Assembly (NCBI RefSeq): GCF_030518155.1
Contig: NZ_JAULRU010000430.1
Location: 1-60,987 of the forward strand
Direction: 5' to 3'
Origin: Gilvimarinus gilvus
GTDB taxonomy: Bacteria > Pseudomonadota > Gammaproteobacteria > Pseudomonadales > Cellvibrionaceae
Length of the DNA stretch: 60,987 bases
In this document: positions 26,502 to 36,375 of the stretch, piece after piece
How positions within the stretch are numbered: the stretch's first letter is position 1
Layout: each line of letters begins with the position of its first letter
Position numbers and translations under genes: made by a program
Notes under the pieces: generated by a model
What the model was told of the DNA's origin: nothing
Databases searched by the model: none
What the model saw: the letters and a program-made list of their open reading frames with translations, nothing else

Positions 26502-28331
26502 TTAGCGTGCAGAGGAGTTTTCGATAAACGCTTTGGCTTTCTGATATCGCTCGCTCAAAGGTAGTAGCGGGTAGCTATGGCGGCCAGGTGTTAAGTGAAC
26601 AAATGGGCCGGGGGCGTAGTAATCGGTTGGACGAGGACTTCCAGCGAACCCTTCCGGTACAGAGGGGGTAATAGTTAACGACAGGTTAATCATATCCGCT
26701 TTTACCGGTGTTACATTGAGCCCCTCTGCGCTCTGCGGAAGAGTCAGCTGCAAGCTCAGGCCCGTTTCGTCCTCGTGAAGCGCCCACTCGACTTCGCCCG
26801 AGAGCGTTGTTGCGTCAGCTTCTTGCGGTAGCGGTTTCGCACCGGCAAGGTAGGCGTTGTGACGATAGTGAAAATCGGTCGCTTCTATCTCTGGATCCAG
26901 CCCTTTGCCAATAAACAGATTGTTTAACCAATAGCTGTCCGCTAGGGTGGGGCGGCCCTGCCAGTCTTGATTTCCCCAAGCGTGCTCGATATCCAAAAAC
27001 AAATTGTGCAGCATTACATCCCCGCGAGATGAGTAGGCCGAGACCTGCCCCCCGACAATGACGTTGTTGGCGAAAACGTTAGGGTAGCCGTCCCAATTGG
27101 CTTCAAATAGAATCGATGAGGCCTCTGCGCCGATAATTACGTTGCTCTCGATGCGCCAATCTTTGTTTTTAAAGTCGTTCCAGATGCCGTGGGCTGCTCC
27201 GCGCTCGGGGTCCAAGGTATAGATATTACGGATCAGGTTGTTTTTGATTACCAGGTTCGATGTATTATGGTGTTTTATCCCGGCTGTTTCCCAGCCCCCG
27301 AACTCTTCGCGGTAGTTTATGTCCTCTATATGGTTGCCCGCTATCAGCGAGTGTTTATTCCAGGTTTCGCCGGCAATGCCGCCCTGGCCGCAGCGAAGTA
27401 ACACATTATCTATGACTTGATGATAACCGCTGTTCGCTTTGTCCGCCGCGCCGTTAGGGTTGCCAATAGAAATACATACTGCCTTGCTGTAGAGCACTGT
27501 GTTGTTCTTGATCACCCAATGACTGCCGCCATTGGGGCCAATGGCACCGGGCTGGAAAACCGTGGGGGGCGCCCAGTGCGTGGCGATATTTTCAAAGGAA
27601 AACCCTTCAACGGTAATATGACTTAGACCCGGCTTACTGGGGAAGAAAGCAAAGGGGCGACTGGTAACCTCTACCGAAGCCTGGCTGGGATCCAGGTCGG
27701 CTAAGTTGGCCCATAAAATGGTGTTGCCGTTGTCTTCGCGCACGAACCAGCTCATAGGATGGTCGGCTAGATCTTCCAAGGTTTCGCGCTCGGTTAACCC
27801 TTTACCGTCCGCGATAATATCGCCGCGATGTGTCCAGCGGCCGTATTTTAACCAGCCCCAGCCGTCACCTTCTTCATCGGCCTCGACATATTCCGGATGG
27901 CGAGTGAGTTGAGAGAAGGGGTTGAAATCGCCAAAAAAATCGGGATCGAGTGAGACTCGGTAAAGGCCGTTGTTCTGTCTTTGCCAGCCGCTAACTCGCT
28001 CAGATCCGAGAATGCGAACTTGGCCATCGCTGGCGGCTTTGTAAACAATGGGGCCTTGCTCGACGTTGCCGCCGCGGGGTGGGTTGACCCATTCTCTATA
28101 GGTTCCAGCATGCACCAGCACAGTATCTCCTGGTTGCGCTTTTTGCGCCGCGGCATTAATGGAATTTAGAGGTGCGTTGGCGGTACCGCTGGCACCATTC
28201 GAGCCTTGGGGCGAGACATGGTAGGTGCGTGGGGTTGGCTGGGGACCGACTTGGCAGCTGGAAAGAAAAAGTGGAAGGGCGAGAGCCGTGATGAATAGAT
28301 AAATACGAGTGCTAATAGGTCGTTTTGTCAC
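26502..28331 (-). CDS. GH120 beta-xylosidase, lipoprotein
   Basis: Right-handed beta-helix glycosidase of 609 residues. The N-terminal half follows the GH120 pattern known from Thermoanaerobacterium XylC: TYHVSPQGSNGASG, GDTVLVHAGTYREWV, GSERVSGWQ, FFGDFNPF, HWAPPTVFQPGAIGPNGG. Candidate nucleophile D386 (GIWNDF) and acid/base E410 (ILFEANWDG) align with the XylC pair. The N-terminus is a lipoprotein signal with lipobox LSSC (C26), so it is probably membrane anchored. The GTG at 28331 is chosen because AGGA lies 7 bases upstream and the signal begins there. It should release xylose from xylo-oligosaccharides. Confidence 0.85.
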   Translation of the reverse strand: MTKRPISTRIYLFITALALPLFLSSCQVGPQPTPRTYHVSPQGSNGASGTANAPLNSINAAAQKAQPGDTVLVHAGTYREWVNPPRGGNVEQGPIVYKAASDGQVRILGSERVSGWQRQNNGLYRVSLDPDFFGDFNPFSQLTRHPEYVEADEEGDGWGWLKYGRWTHRGDIIADGKGLTERETLEDLADHPMSWFVREDNGNTILWANLADLDPSQASVEVTSRPFAFFPSKPGLSHITVEGFSFENIATHWAPPTVFQPGAIGPNGGSHWVIKNNTVLYSKAVCISIGNPNGAADKANSGYHQVIDNVLLRCGQGGIAGETWNKHSLIAGNHIEDINYREEFGGWETAGIKHHNTSNLVIKNNLIRNIYTLDPERGAAHGIWNDFKNKDWRIESNVIIGAEASSILFEANWDGYPNVFANNVIVGGQVSAYSSRGDVMLHNLFLDIEHAWGNQDWQGRPTLADSYWLNNLFIGKGLDPEIEATDFHYRHNAYLAGAKPLPQEADATTLSGEVEWALHEDETGLSLQLTLPQSAEGLNVTPVKADMINLSLTITPSVPEGFAGSPRPTDYYAPGPFVHLTPGRHSYPLLPLSERYQKAKAFIENSSAR

Positions 28332-28999
28332 AATCAATCCTGCCTTAATTCGTATCGGGTTGTGGTTAAAATAATGGAGTGAATATTGATGCCACAGTAT
28401 GCCACTCAGCAATATCGATAGTTTTGTATATAGAGGGTAAGTGGGATCTTTTGGGGTTCGTTATTACGACAGGTAGAGTTCGATTTTTGTTATCGTGACG
28501 CGGAGTGCCGCTGTAGGGCTCGCAGGCTGTTGAAAAACCCCATGCATGCTCAGCGTTGCCTGAAGCGTGCAGATGTCTTGTCTCGACGGACAGGGTGGCT
28601 CCCTTTGCTAGAGGCAAGGCGCGGCAGGTGTGCGCTTCAGGTCACGCCCTGTGGGGCTTTCAGGCTGGCCCGCACTCGTCGTTACCCTTTTTCGATGTGT
28701 GGACACACACGGTCAAAAGGCCGCCTAGATTATGAGCCAGCCTGAGTACGCTTGGGGTTTTTCAACAGCCTGCTAAGACTGAGTACCTATTGTTACAACG
28801 AAAGAACATATAGACATCAACATGCTGGACAACTAAGTGATTCGCTCGTGTTTTTGGTGGCGTTTTATTCGTCATCATCGAATACCATAGTTATGGTCTT
28901 GCATGGTAAATTGTTCGCGTTTGTGATACTAAGAAACCCGCTCGAGATCTGCTTGGAGCGCGGAACTTGGCTTGTTGCAGCAGACAATGTGGATATTAG
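28332..28999. other. Divergent intergenic region containing a MITE
   Basis: Lies between GH120 (leftward) and the LacI regulator (rightward). Positions 28522-28773 are MITE copy 3; the remainder should hold both promoters. Short frames here overlap the MITE and are not credible genes. I see no GTTAACGTTAAC or xyl-box word. Confidence 0.45.
28522..28773. mobile_element. Complete MITE (copy 3)
   Basis: A 252-bp element with the same termini as copy 2 (GCAGGCTGTTGAAAAACCCC at the left, GGGTTTTTCAACAGCCTGC at the right) and clear internal similarity. The right flank is TA but the left flank is TC, so the target duplication is lost or mutated. It has small internal deletions relative to the 265-bp copy 2. 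Confidence 0.88.
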
Positions 29000-30046
29000 A
29001 TGAATAAAAAGCAACGCTCTGGTAAATCGACCAGGGTCACTATGAAAGATGTCGCCGAGCGAGCGGGCGTCTCTTTGATGACAGTTTCAAGAGTCCTAAA
29101 TAACGATCGGGTGGCGATAGCGACCCACGACAAGGTGATGGAATCCGTTCGCGCTTTGAATTATCGTCTCGATGCCTCGGCTCGCAGCTTATCGAGTGCT
29201 CAGTCTTATTTAATGGGCTTTTTTTACGATAACTCTTTAGGGGGTTACATCAGCCAGTACCTAATTGGCGTGCTCCAGCGTTGTAACGAGTTGGGCTATC
29301 ATCTAGTGATAGAGTCCTGTTCTTACGGCGAGAGTGATGTGGACTCCATAGTTGAAGGCTTGACCGGGCGTTACATGCTTGATGGTGTGATCCTCCCTCC
29401 GCCCCTTTGCGAATACGCTCCTCTTCTGGATGCACTTGATAAGGCGGGGGTTCGTTATGTACGGGTAGGTCCGGGTTTGGAGTTGGAGCGCTCATCGTAT
29501 GTCTCCATTGATGATTACCGGGCCACCTTCGAGATGACTGAACGCTTAATTGCCCAAGGGCATAGGGCGATAGGGTTTATTAAAGGTGATATACATCAGG
29601 GAGTTGCGGTCACTCGTTTCGAAGGGTTTCGGGATGCGATGGACAAGCATGAGCTGCCCGTAGATGCAGCGCTGGTCGCGGAAGGCAGCTTCTCTTTCGC
29701 TAGTGGCATGGAGGCTTGCGAGCAAATACTGGGAGCCGGTAAACCCGTAAGCGCCATATTCGCCAGTAATGACGATATGGCCAGCGCGGTAATCGCCACT
29801 GCTCATCGCCGTGGTATTCGGGTGCCGGAAGAGTTGGCAGTGGCTGGTTTTGATGATACCAATATCGCCACCTCAATCTACCCTCAGCTTACGACAGTGC
29901 GTCAACCTATCGAAGAATTGTCCGGCCAATCGGTTAATCTGTTGATTGAGGTGATCAGGGCCGACAGTCTTCTAGACATTAAGCTGCAGAAAAAAGAGAT
30001 TTTGGCCCACTCCATTATCGAGCGAGATTCAACGCTCATCAGCTGA
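29000..30046 (+). CDS. LacI-family transcriptional regulator
   Basis: A 348-residue DNA-binding protein. Helix-turn-helix at about 14-40 (MKDVAERAGVSLMTVSRVLNND), followed by a periplasmic-binding-type effector domain (MGFFYDNSLGGYISQYLIGVLQ, AIFASNDDMASAV, VAGFDDTNIATSIYPQLTTVRQP). Placed between the GH120 xylosidase and the TonB receptor, it is the best local candidate to bind the GTTAACGTTAAC palindromes and perhaps the xyl-box-like site at 9440. Its ribosome binding site is weak. Confidence 0.93.
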   Translation: MNKKQRSGKSTRVTMKDVAERAGVSLMTVSRVLNNDRVAIATHDKVMESVRALNYRLDASARSLSSAQSYLMGFFYDNSLGGYISQYLIGVLQRCNELGYHLVIESCSYGESDVDSIVEGLTGRYMLDGVILPPPLCEYAPLLDALDKAGVRYVRVGPGLELERSSYVSIDDYRATFEMTERLIAQGHRAIGFIKGDIHQGVAVTRFEGFRDAMDKHELPVDAALVAEGSFSFASGMEACEQILGAGKPVSAIFASNDDMASAVIATAHRRGIRVPEELAVAGFDDTNIATSIYPQLTTVRQPIEELSGQSVNLLIEVIRADSLLDIKLQKKEILAHSIIERDSTLIS

Positions 30047-30147
30047 ATACCAATCGCCTGACCTGATCCTCGCCACTAAATACAAGACCGCAAATTGATT
30101 GATTAACGCGCAGGAAAAAATCCTGTTGACGGCCTGATAACGTTTTT

Positions 30148-30159
30148 GTTAACGTTAAC
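30148..30159. promoter_or_regulatory. Candidate LacI-type operator, copy 3
   Basis: GTTAACGTTAAC followed by GATAACG, 78 bp upstream of the TonB receptor start. Another TAACG half-site (GATAACGTTTTT) lies just to the left, giving four half-sites in about 30 bp. Confidence 0.65.
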
Positions 30160-30236
30160 GATAACGAGCACTCAATGTAGTGCAGTTGCGTTAACTAGAG
30201 CCCATCGTTAAGCAGACAACCTGGAGTAAAAAAATA

Positions 30237-33224
30237 ATGAGTCAACTAACATTAAAAAAACGTCTTTTATCGTCATCCATTGCTTTGGTAATGGGGGGCG
30301 CGGCCGCAAATACTGTAGCGCAAAGCGCGGAAGCCGATATCGGCATGTTGGAGGAAGTAATCGTCACCGGTATCCGTGCCTCTCTGGACCGGGCTATGGA
30401 TATCAAGCGCGACTCCCAAGGGGTGGTCGATGCCATTTCCGCGGAGGATATAGGTGATTTTCCTGATACTAACTTAGCAGAGTCACTGCAGCGTGTGACT
30501 GGCGTGTCCATCGATCGTCAAAATAACGAAGGTTCCCGTGTGACCGTGCGTGGTTTTGGCCCTGATTACAACATGATTACCCTCAATGGGCGCCAAATGC
30601 CTACGGCTAATCTAGGCGAAACTTCTACCAACAACTCCCGTTCTTTTGATTTTTCGCAGCTGGCGGCTGAAAGCGTCAGTGGCGTGGAGATTTATAAAAC
30701 GGGTAAGGCAACTTTAACCACTGGTGGTATCGGTTCGACTATTAATATCCAAACCACCCGCCCGCTGGAAAACGCCGGGGTGAATGCGAGTTTTGGGGTA
30801 AAGGCCGTGGCCGACAGCACCAACCGTATTGGCGATGATGTAACCCCCGAGATTTCCGGTATTTACAGCAACACCTTTGCTGATGACACCATTGGTGTAG
30901 CAGTATCGGCGAGCTATCAACAACGCGACTCAGCACAGCTTTCTGGGAACGTATCATCCGGTTGGAACAGCTTGCGTGTGGCTGAGGGTGACCCGCTGAT
31001 CGATGCCTACCCTGTAGCGGCGGGTGATTTAATGTCTACCCCGCAAAACTACATGTATCGCATTGATGATTACTCTCGCGAACGTACTAATGCCCAGGCG
31101 ACTTTACAGTGGCAGCCTGTTGACAGTATTACCGCTACCGCCGATTACACTTATACTGAGCAGTCTGTAGACCGGGAGCGCCAAGAGCTTTCGGCATGGT
31201 TTGGCGGTGGTTTTAGCTCGCAAGGCGACAGCGATGTGTATGCTGGCAGCGATGTGGTAACTCCTTCTTACCTGGTGGCTACCGATTGCTGCGATGTGGG
31301 TTTCGGTGTTGGCAGCTGGGGAACCGATAGCCGCATGGACTCTTTAGGTATTAACCTTGAGTGGCAAGCGACGGATAACCTTACGTTGGCGTTGGATGCT
31401 CACTCCTCTGAAGCTGAAGCCAAACCCCAAGATTACCGCGGTAGTGACAACATTGTGACCGCTGCGGCCTTTATCCGGACTAGAACTACCGTAGATTTCC
31501 GTCAGGACCTACCGCTAATGAGTGTAGAACTGGATGATGGGGCGTTGACGGCAGACGATATTATATCTACTGGTACCAGCCATCGTAACTCTTACCAGAA
31601 AACCGAAATCGATCAGGTCAAACTAGACGGCACCTATGAGTTCGACGAGTCCGTCGTTAAAAGCATAGACTTTGGCTTGGCAGCCACTAAAATTGAAAAC
31701 CGTACCGCGTTTAGCCTAAACCAAGGCGGTAACTGGGGTGGCGTGGGTTACACCAATATTGGTGGTGACTGGAACTCCGCTGCCGGTGATGGTGATAACA
31801 ATTATGATGACGCAGCTTTCGAGTTTGCAAGCTTGTCTGGTGAGTTTGGAGAGCTTTCATCTGGTGGTGTTCATGGTCAATATGTCGACGTAAACTACGA
31901 TCAGTTTTCTGGAGATCTTGCACGTTTCTATGAGCAATACCCTGACGGCCAAGGTGCTGGCGGAAATGTTTTTACTCACTGTGACCCGGGCAGTTTGTGC
32001 ATCAACCCTGAATACGCCGTAGACAACCGTATGAAAGAAGAGCAATCTTCTGCCTATGTTCAGGTGAGCTTAGGGTGGGATACCGCTGGAATGGCAACCG
32101 ATTTGGCTATCGGTTTGCGCTACGAAGAAACTGAAGTGACGTCTAACTCTCTTCTGCCGAATTACTTCAATGGTCAATGGAAAACAGCTAACGAACTATT
32201 GCTGGAAGCCGATGGTGGAATTTTCCGTGAGGGGACAGGCTCCTACGATAACTTGCTGCCCAATATTGATTTTGCCCTTCATCCCATAGACGATGTTGTA
32301 GTGCGGGCCTCGTTTAGCCAGACTATCGCGCGCCCTAACTACGGCAATTTGCAAGGTACAGCGATTCCGGATAGCCCTCAGGCGCGTACGTTCGATAACA
32401 GTACAGCGGGCTCTGGTAATCCGGACCTGGATCCGTTTGAGTCCACCAACTTCGATTTCTCTGGTGAATGGTATTACGGCGAAGGCAGCTACGTTTCTTT
32501 GGGCTACTACCAAAAAGATGTAGAGAATTTTATCGGTACCAGTATTGAAAACGAAGTGCTGTTTCCCTCGGTAGTTAATCCCGCAACTGGTGTGCACTAT
32601 GATGAAGCTGCTGCACAGGCTTCTGTTGATAATTTTGGTCAGGATGTTCGCGATTATTATGTGGCTCAGGGCTGGATTGACGGAACCAGTGGTGAAATTT
32701 TGGGTGATCGCAGTAGCTACGATCCGTTGATGTATACCATCCGTGTTCCGGTAAACGAAAAAGAAGCATCTATTGACGGCTTTGAATTTGCCTTGCAACA
32801 TATGTTTGGCGAGTCTGGATTTGGGGGCATAGTTAACTTCACCACTGTCGATGGCGATATTGGCTACGATAATGATGTGATTAATGAAAACCAATTTGCA
32901 TTATTGGGTTTGAGTGATTCGGCCAATGTGGTTGCGTTTTATGATAACTATGGCCTTCAGGCCCGAATTGCTTATAACTGGCGCGATGAGTTCTTAAGTG
33001 GTACGGCTCAAGGCAATGGTCAGCAAGAACCAGTGTATACCGAAGCCTATGGTCAGGTAGATATTTCTGTCAGCTACGACTTTACAGACAACCTGTCGGT
33101 CGTTTTTGAAGGGCTGAATGTAACTGAAGAAGATATTCGTGTTCACGGTCGTACTGACAATATGCTGGTATTCTACGGTGAGCAGGGCGCGCGTTACGCG
33201 TTAGGTGCTCGCTACTCGTTCTAG
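30237..33224 (+). CDS. TonB-dependent receptor, Caulobacter type
   Basis: Outer-membrane importer of 995 residues for carbohydrate oligomers. Signal peptide about 1-29, TonB-box region EEVIVTGIR at about 40-48, plug domain (ISAEDIGDFPDTNLAESLQRVTGVSI, VRGFGPDYNMITLNGRQMPTA) and a long beta-barrel ending in aromatic F (GARYALGARYSF). This long receptor class is common in oligosaccharide loci of Caulobacter, Xanthomonas and Cellvibrionaceae. Neighbouring xylosidases suggest xylo-oligosaccharides as ligand. An operator-like palindrome precedes it and a strong terminator follows. Confidence 0.94.
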   Translation: MSQLTLKKRLLSSSIALVMGGAAANTVAQSAEADIGMLEEVIVTGIRASLDRAMDIKRDSQGVVDAISAEDIGDFPDTNLAESLQRVTGVSIDRQNNEGSRVTVRGFGPDYNMITLNGRQMPTANLGETSTNNSRSFDFSQLAAESVSGVEIYKTGKATLTTGGIGSTINIQTTRPLENAGVNASFGVKAVADSTNRIGDDVTPEISGIYSNTFADDTIGVAVSASYQQRDSAQLSGNVSSGWNSLRVAEGDPLIDAYPVAAGDLMSTPQNYMYRIDDYSRERTNAQATLQWQPVDSITATADYTYTEQSVDRERQELSAWFGGGFSSQGDSDVYAGSDVVTPSYLVATDCCDVGFGVGSWGTDSRMDSLGINLEWQATDNLTLALDAHSSEAEAKPQDYRGSDNIVTAAAFIRTRTTVDFRQDLPLMSVELDDGALTADDIISTGTSHRNSYQKTEIDQVKLDGTYEFDESVVKSIDFGLAATKIENRTAFSLNQGGNWGGVGYTNIGGDWNSAAGDGDNNYDDAAFEFASLSGEFGELSSGGVHGQYVDVNYDQFSGDLARFYEQYPDGQGAGGNVFTHCDPGSLCINPEYAVDNRMKEEQSSAYVQVSLGWDTAGMATDLAIGLRYEETEVTSNSLLPNYFNGQWKTANELLLEADGGIFREGTGSYDNLLPNIDFALHPIDDVVVRASFSQTIARPNYGNLQGTAIPDSPQARTFDNSTAGSGNPDLDPFESTNFDFSGEWYYGEGSYVSLGYYQKDVENFIGTSIENEVLFPSVVNPATGVHYDEAAAQASVDNFGQDVRDYYVAQGWIDGTSGEILGDRSSYDPLMYTIRVPVNEKEASIDGFEFALQHMFGESGFGGIVNFTTVDGDIGYDNDVINENQFALLGLSDSANVVAFYDNYGLQARIAYNWRDEFLSGTAQGNGQQEPVYTEAYGQVDISVSYDFTDNLSVVFEGLNVTEEDIRVHGRTDNMLVFYGEQGARYALGARYSF

Positions 33225-33260
33225 TCGTGTTATTTACTAACGTTCTTTGTTAGTTTTGTA

Positions 33261-33295
33261 AGCCGCTATCGTGTATACGATAGCGGCTGTTTTTG
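33261..33295 (+). terminator. Intrinsic terminator after the TonB receptor
   Basis: Perfect 12-bp stem AGCCGCTATCGT / ACGATAGCGGCT with loop GTAT, followed by GTTTTTG. It is 30 bp before the halogenase gene, so the receptor is probably expressed above the downstream genes through partial termination. Confidence 0.88.
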
Positions 33296-33324
33296 TTATA
33301 CGAGAACAATAAAAGAGGTCGGGT

Positions 33325-34797
33325 ATGAGTCAGAGAATTCGCGAATTAACCATTGTTGGCGGCGGTACTGCAGGGTGGATGGCCGCGGCGGCTTTAAGTA
33401 AAGTTTTCAATAGGTTAAAAGTCACACTCGTTGAGTCCGACTCAATCGGTACGGTGGGTGTGGGTGAGGCGACCATTCCTACACTGCTATTTTTCAATCA
33501 ATTACTCGGCATAGACGAGCGCGAATTTATTCGGGAAACTCAGGCAACATTTAAGCTGGGCATCCAGTTTGAAGGGTGGCGCTCAGAGGAGCATCAGTAT
33601 TTCCATGGTTTTGGTGCTACCGGTAAGAATTACTGGGCCGCAGGTTTTCATAATTTTTGGCGGCGTGGTATGGATGAGGGTATTGCAGAGCCGTTCGGCC
33701 GCTATTGCCGTGAAGTTCAGGCCGCCCAGGCGGACAAATTTTTTATAGGTTCCAAAAGTGGGCTGAACTACGCCTACCATCTGGATGCAACCAAGTACGG
33801 CCGGTATTTGCGCAAAATAGCCGAACGCAATGGAGCGACGCGAATAGAGGGGAAGGTTGCCCGTGTCGTGCAATGTGAAACAACTGGCAACATTACCTCG
33901 GTAGATCTGGATAACGGCAAAAGCGTGGAAGGCGATTTATTTATCGATTGCACGGGCTTTGCTGCATTGTTAATTGAACAAACATTGCAAACGGGCTATG
34001 ACGACTGGAGTCATCTATTACCCTGTGACAGAGCCATTGCTTTGCAAACTGAGTTGACCGCTGAACCTAAACCCTATACTCGTGCGGTGGCTCACAAGGC
34101 CGGGTGGCGTTGGGAGATTCCGCTGCAGCATCGTCGCGGAAATGGCATTGTCTACTCCAGTGAGCATTTAGGCGACGATGAAGCTTTCGAGATATTAAGC
34201 CAATCTGTTGTCGGTAAAGCGAAATCGGAGCCCAATAAAATTCGCTTTGTGACTGGCAAGCGTAAGCTGCAGTGGAATAAAAACTGTATCGCACTGGGGC
34301 TCGCGGGTGGGTTTTTAGAACCGTTAGAGTCCACTAGTATTCATTTAATTCAACAGAATATATTAAAGTTGATTAAGCTGTTTCCCGCTAGTCTTGATTG
34401 CGCGATTGACCGTGAGGAATTTAATCGCCGGGCCGATGCCGAGTATCGCCAGGTGTTGGACTTTATTGTGCTGCACTACTGTTTGACGGAGCGACAAGAC
34501 TCACCATTCTGGCAGCACTGCGGCAATATGAAAGTGCCGGACTCTTTGGCGCGCCGTATGACACAATTTAAAGAGACTGGAAGATTTTTTCTTGAAGATG
34601 GTGAGCTGTTTGTGGACTCTTGGTTTCAGGTCATGATCGGACAGGGGTTAATTCCAAAGACTTATCACTCAGTTGTTGATGAAATGCCGAAGAGTGAGCT
34701 TGCCACGATGCTGGGGCAGCTGTCTCACAACATTCAGGCTCAAGTTTCACAACTACCTACTCACGCTGAGTTTTTAAAACGCTATCTATCAGTATAA
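33325..34797 (+). CDS. Flavin-dependent tryptophan halogenase-family protein
   Basis: A 490-residue FAD enzyme. GGGTAGWMAA (12-21) is the dinucleotide-binding loop, VGVGEATIP follows, FKLGIQFEGW carries the family lysine, and WRWEIPLQ is the WxWxIP motif that blocks monooxygenase chemistry. All key residues for halogenation are therefore present. Homologues sit beside TonB receptors in many carbohydrate loci, but their substrates there are not established. No dedicated flavin reductase is visible nearby. The gene follows the receptor after a terminator. Confidence 0.88.
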   Translation: MSQRIRELTIVGGGTAGWMAAAALSKVFNRLKVTLVESDSIGTVGVGEATIPTLLFFNQLLGIDEREFIRETQATFKLGIQFEGWRSEEHQYFHGFGATGKNYWAAGFHNFWRRGMDEGIAEPFGRYCREVQAAQADKFFIGSKSGLNYAYHLDATKYGRYLRKIAERNGATRIEGKVARVVQCETTGNITSVDLDNGKSVEGDLFIDCTGFAALLIEQTLQTGYDDWSHLLPCDRAIALQTELTAEPKPYTRAVAHKAGWRWEIPLQHRRGNGIVYSSEHLGDDEAFEILSQSVVGKAKSEPNKIRFVTGKRKLQWNKNCIALGLAGGFLEPLESTSIHLIQQNILKLIKLFPASLDCAIDREEFNRRADAEYRQVLDFIVLHYCLTERQDSPFWQHCGNMKVPDSLARRMTQFKETGRFFLEDGELFVDSWFQVMIGQGLIPKTYHSVVDEMPKSELATMLGQLSHNIQAQVSQLPTHAEFLKRYLSV

Positions 34798-34827
34798 TGG
34801 TCTTTTGAGCGTAAATTGGAGGGGATT

Positions 34828-36375
34828 TTGCTAATTTGGCGAGTAGTGGTGCTACTTACGGTATGGTTGTTAAGTGCTGCGCAGGCAACGGCCGCCGAAC
34901 AGCAAAAAATAAAGCCTGAACAAATAGTGGCGCTTGTTCAGCAGTATTGTGGCGCCTGTCACACCACGCCTTCGTCTCAATTGTTGCCTAAAGCCAGTTG
35001 GCCTGTGGTTATCGACTCTATGGCTGAATTGTCCGCGCAGCGCTTTGGTAAACCGTTTATTCCCGATTCTGCACTTCATCATATTAAAGCCTTGTATTAC
35101 GGCAGCGCTCCCAAAGCCTTGCCGGTACTGCCTTATATTGATAAGCCCCACTCACAGGTTCAATTTGCCAGACATTCACTATCGGCGCCGACTCAGGTGC
35201 CGCAAATTATGTCGGTCACAAAGGTGACGCAAAGCGCGCACGGCTTTGAGTTTTTATTGGCCGATGCCGAAACTGGTCAGTTGAAAAAGTTATGGGGTGA
35301 AGTGGGGCAATTGGAGCAGTGGCAGGAGCAAAGTATAGCCGAGATTGGGCTGCCGGTGGCCGTGGATACACTTGATGTTAACGGCGACAATTTGCTTGAT
35401 TATATTGTCGCTGATTTAGGGGAGTTGCCTCCCAACGGAAATCCCTCGGGCAAGGTGTATGTGTTACTCAACAACGGCAAGGGCGGCTTTGAGAAAAAGC
35501 TGTTGGTAGAGAAACTGGGGCGGGTGAGTGATGTAAATGCACTGGACTTGGATCAGGATGGCGATACGGACATTGCTATTGCGGTATTTGGGGGGCAGGG
35601 CAAAGGCGAGGTGTTGTGGTTGGAGAAAACCTCAACAGGCTATCAGCCTCACACTTTACTTACTATGAGTGGCGCGCTAAATATTGAGGATACGGATTTA
35701 AATAAGGATGGTATTGTCGATTTGGTTACACTGGTGGCACAGGAGCATGAAACTCTGATTGCATTTGTCGGAGTTGGAGATGGACAGTTCGAGCGTCATG
35801 ACCTGGTTAGCGCTGGTCATCCCATGTTTGGGGCTACCAGTTTGACAGTGGTAGATCTTGATAGCGATGGTGATGATGATTTACTTTTTACCAATGGCGA
35901 TGCTTTTGACACGCAAACCGACCCTAAGCCATATCACGGCGTACAATGGCTCGAAAACAGAGGCAAGCTGAAATTTACCGCTCGTGATGTTGGGCGTTAC
36001 TACGGTGCAGTCAACGCTAAAGCCGCCGATATGGACGGTGACGGGGATCTGGATATCGTTGCCAGTAGTTGGGTTAATTATTGGGACGATCCGAAACGTA
36101 ATGCACTTGTTTGGTATGAAAATAAGGGGGATCAGCAATTTCACCCGTATCCGATCAGCCAGCAGTTGCGAGGTCTGGTGCCGTTGGTGATCGAGGACTT
36201 TACCGGCGATGGTAGGGCGGATATCCTCACGGGCTCCTTTAGGATGGACTTGTTGCACCAGGTCCTGAAGCGCGAAGGCGATACTTTGAGTTTTGAGATT
36301 AACCGCTCTGACGAAGCACCGCGCAGTGATCGATTAATGATGTTTATATCGCAACCTATTAAAAACTCCGAATAG
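34828..36375 (+). CDS. Secreted c-type heme protein with FG-GAP/VCBS repeats
   Basis: A 515-residue exported protein. Signal peptide about 1-22, then one heme c site C41-G-A-C44-H45. The remainder is a beta-propeller of FG-GAP/VCBS repeats marked by Asp-rich calcium loops: DVNGDN, DLDQDGDTD, DLNKDGIVD, DLDSDGDDD, DMDGDGDLD and DFTGDGRAD. Such propellers bind ligands or partner proteins at the cell surface. The TTG at 34828 is chosen because GGAGGGG lies just upstream; a TTG at 34816 would place the ribosome binding site inside the gene. It follows the halogenase by 30 bp, so probably the same operon. Confidence 0.82.
   Translation: MLIWRVVVLLTVWLLSAAQATAAEQQKIKPEQIVALVQQYCGACHTTPSSQLLPKASWPVVIDSMAELSAQRFGKPFIPDSALHHIKALYYGSAPKALPVLPYIDKPHSQVQFARHSLSAPTQVPQIMSVTKVTQSAHGFEFLLADAETGQLKKLWGEVGQLEQWQEQSIAEIGLPVAVDTLDVNGDNLLDYIVADLGELPPNGNPSGKVYVLLNNGKGGFEKKLLVEKLGRVSDVNALDLDQDGDTDIAIAVFGGQGKGEVLWLEKTSTGYQPHTLLTMSGALNIEDTDLNKDGIVDLVTLVAQEHETLIAFVGVGDGQFERHDLVSAGHPMFGATSLTVVDLDSDGDDDLLFTNGDAFDTQTDPKPYHGVQWLENRGKLKFTARDVGRYYGAVNAKAADMDGDGDLDIVASSWVNYWDDPKRNALVWYENKGDQQFHPYPISQQLRGLVPLVIEDFTGDGRADILTGSFRMDLLHQVLKREGDTLSFEINRSDEAPRSDRLMMFISQPIKNSE

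Noticed and set aside
32196-32894. A 232-residue minus-strand frame opposite the TonB receptor gene
   Set aside because: Antisense shadow of the beta-barrel; no start signal and no family resemblance.
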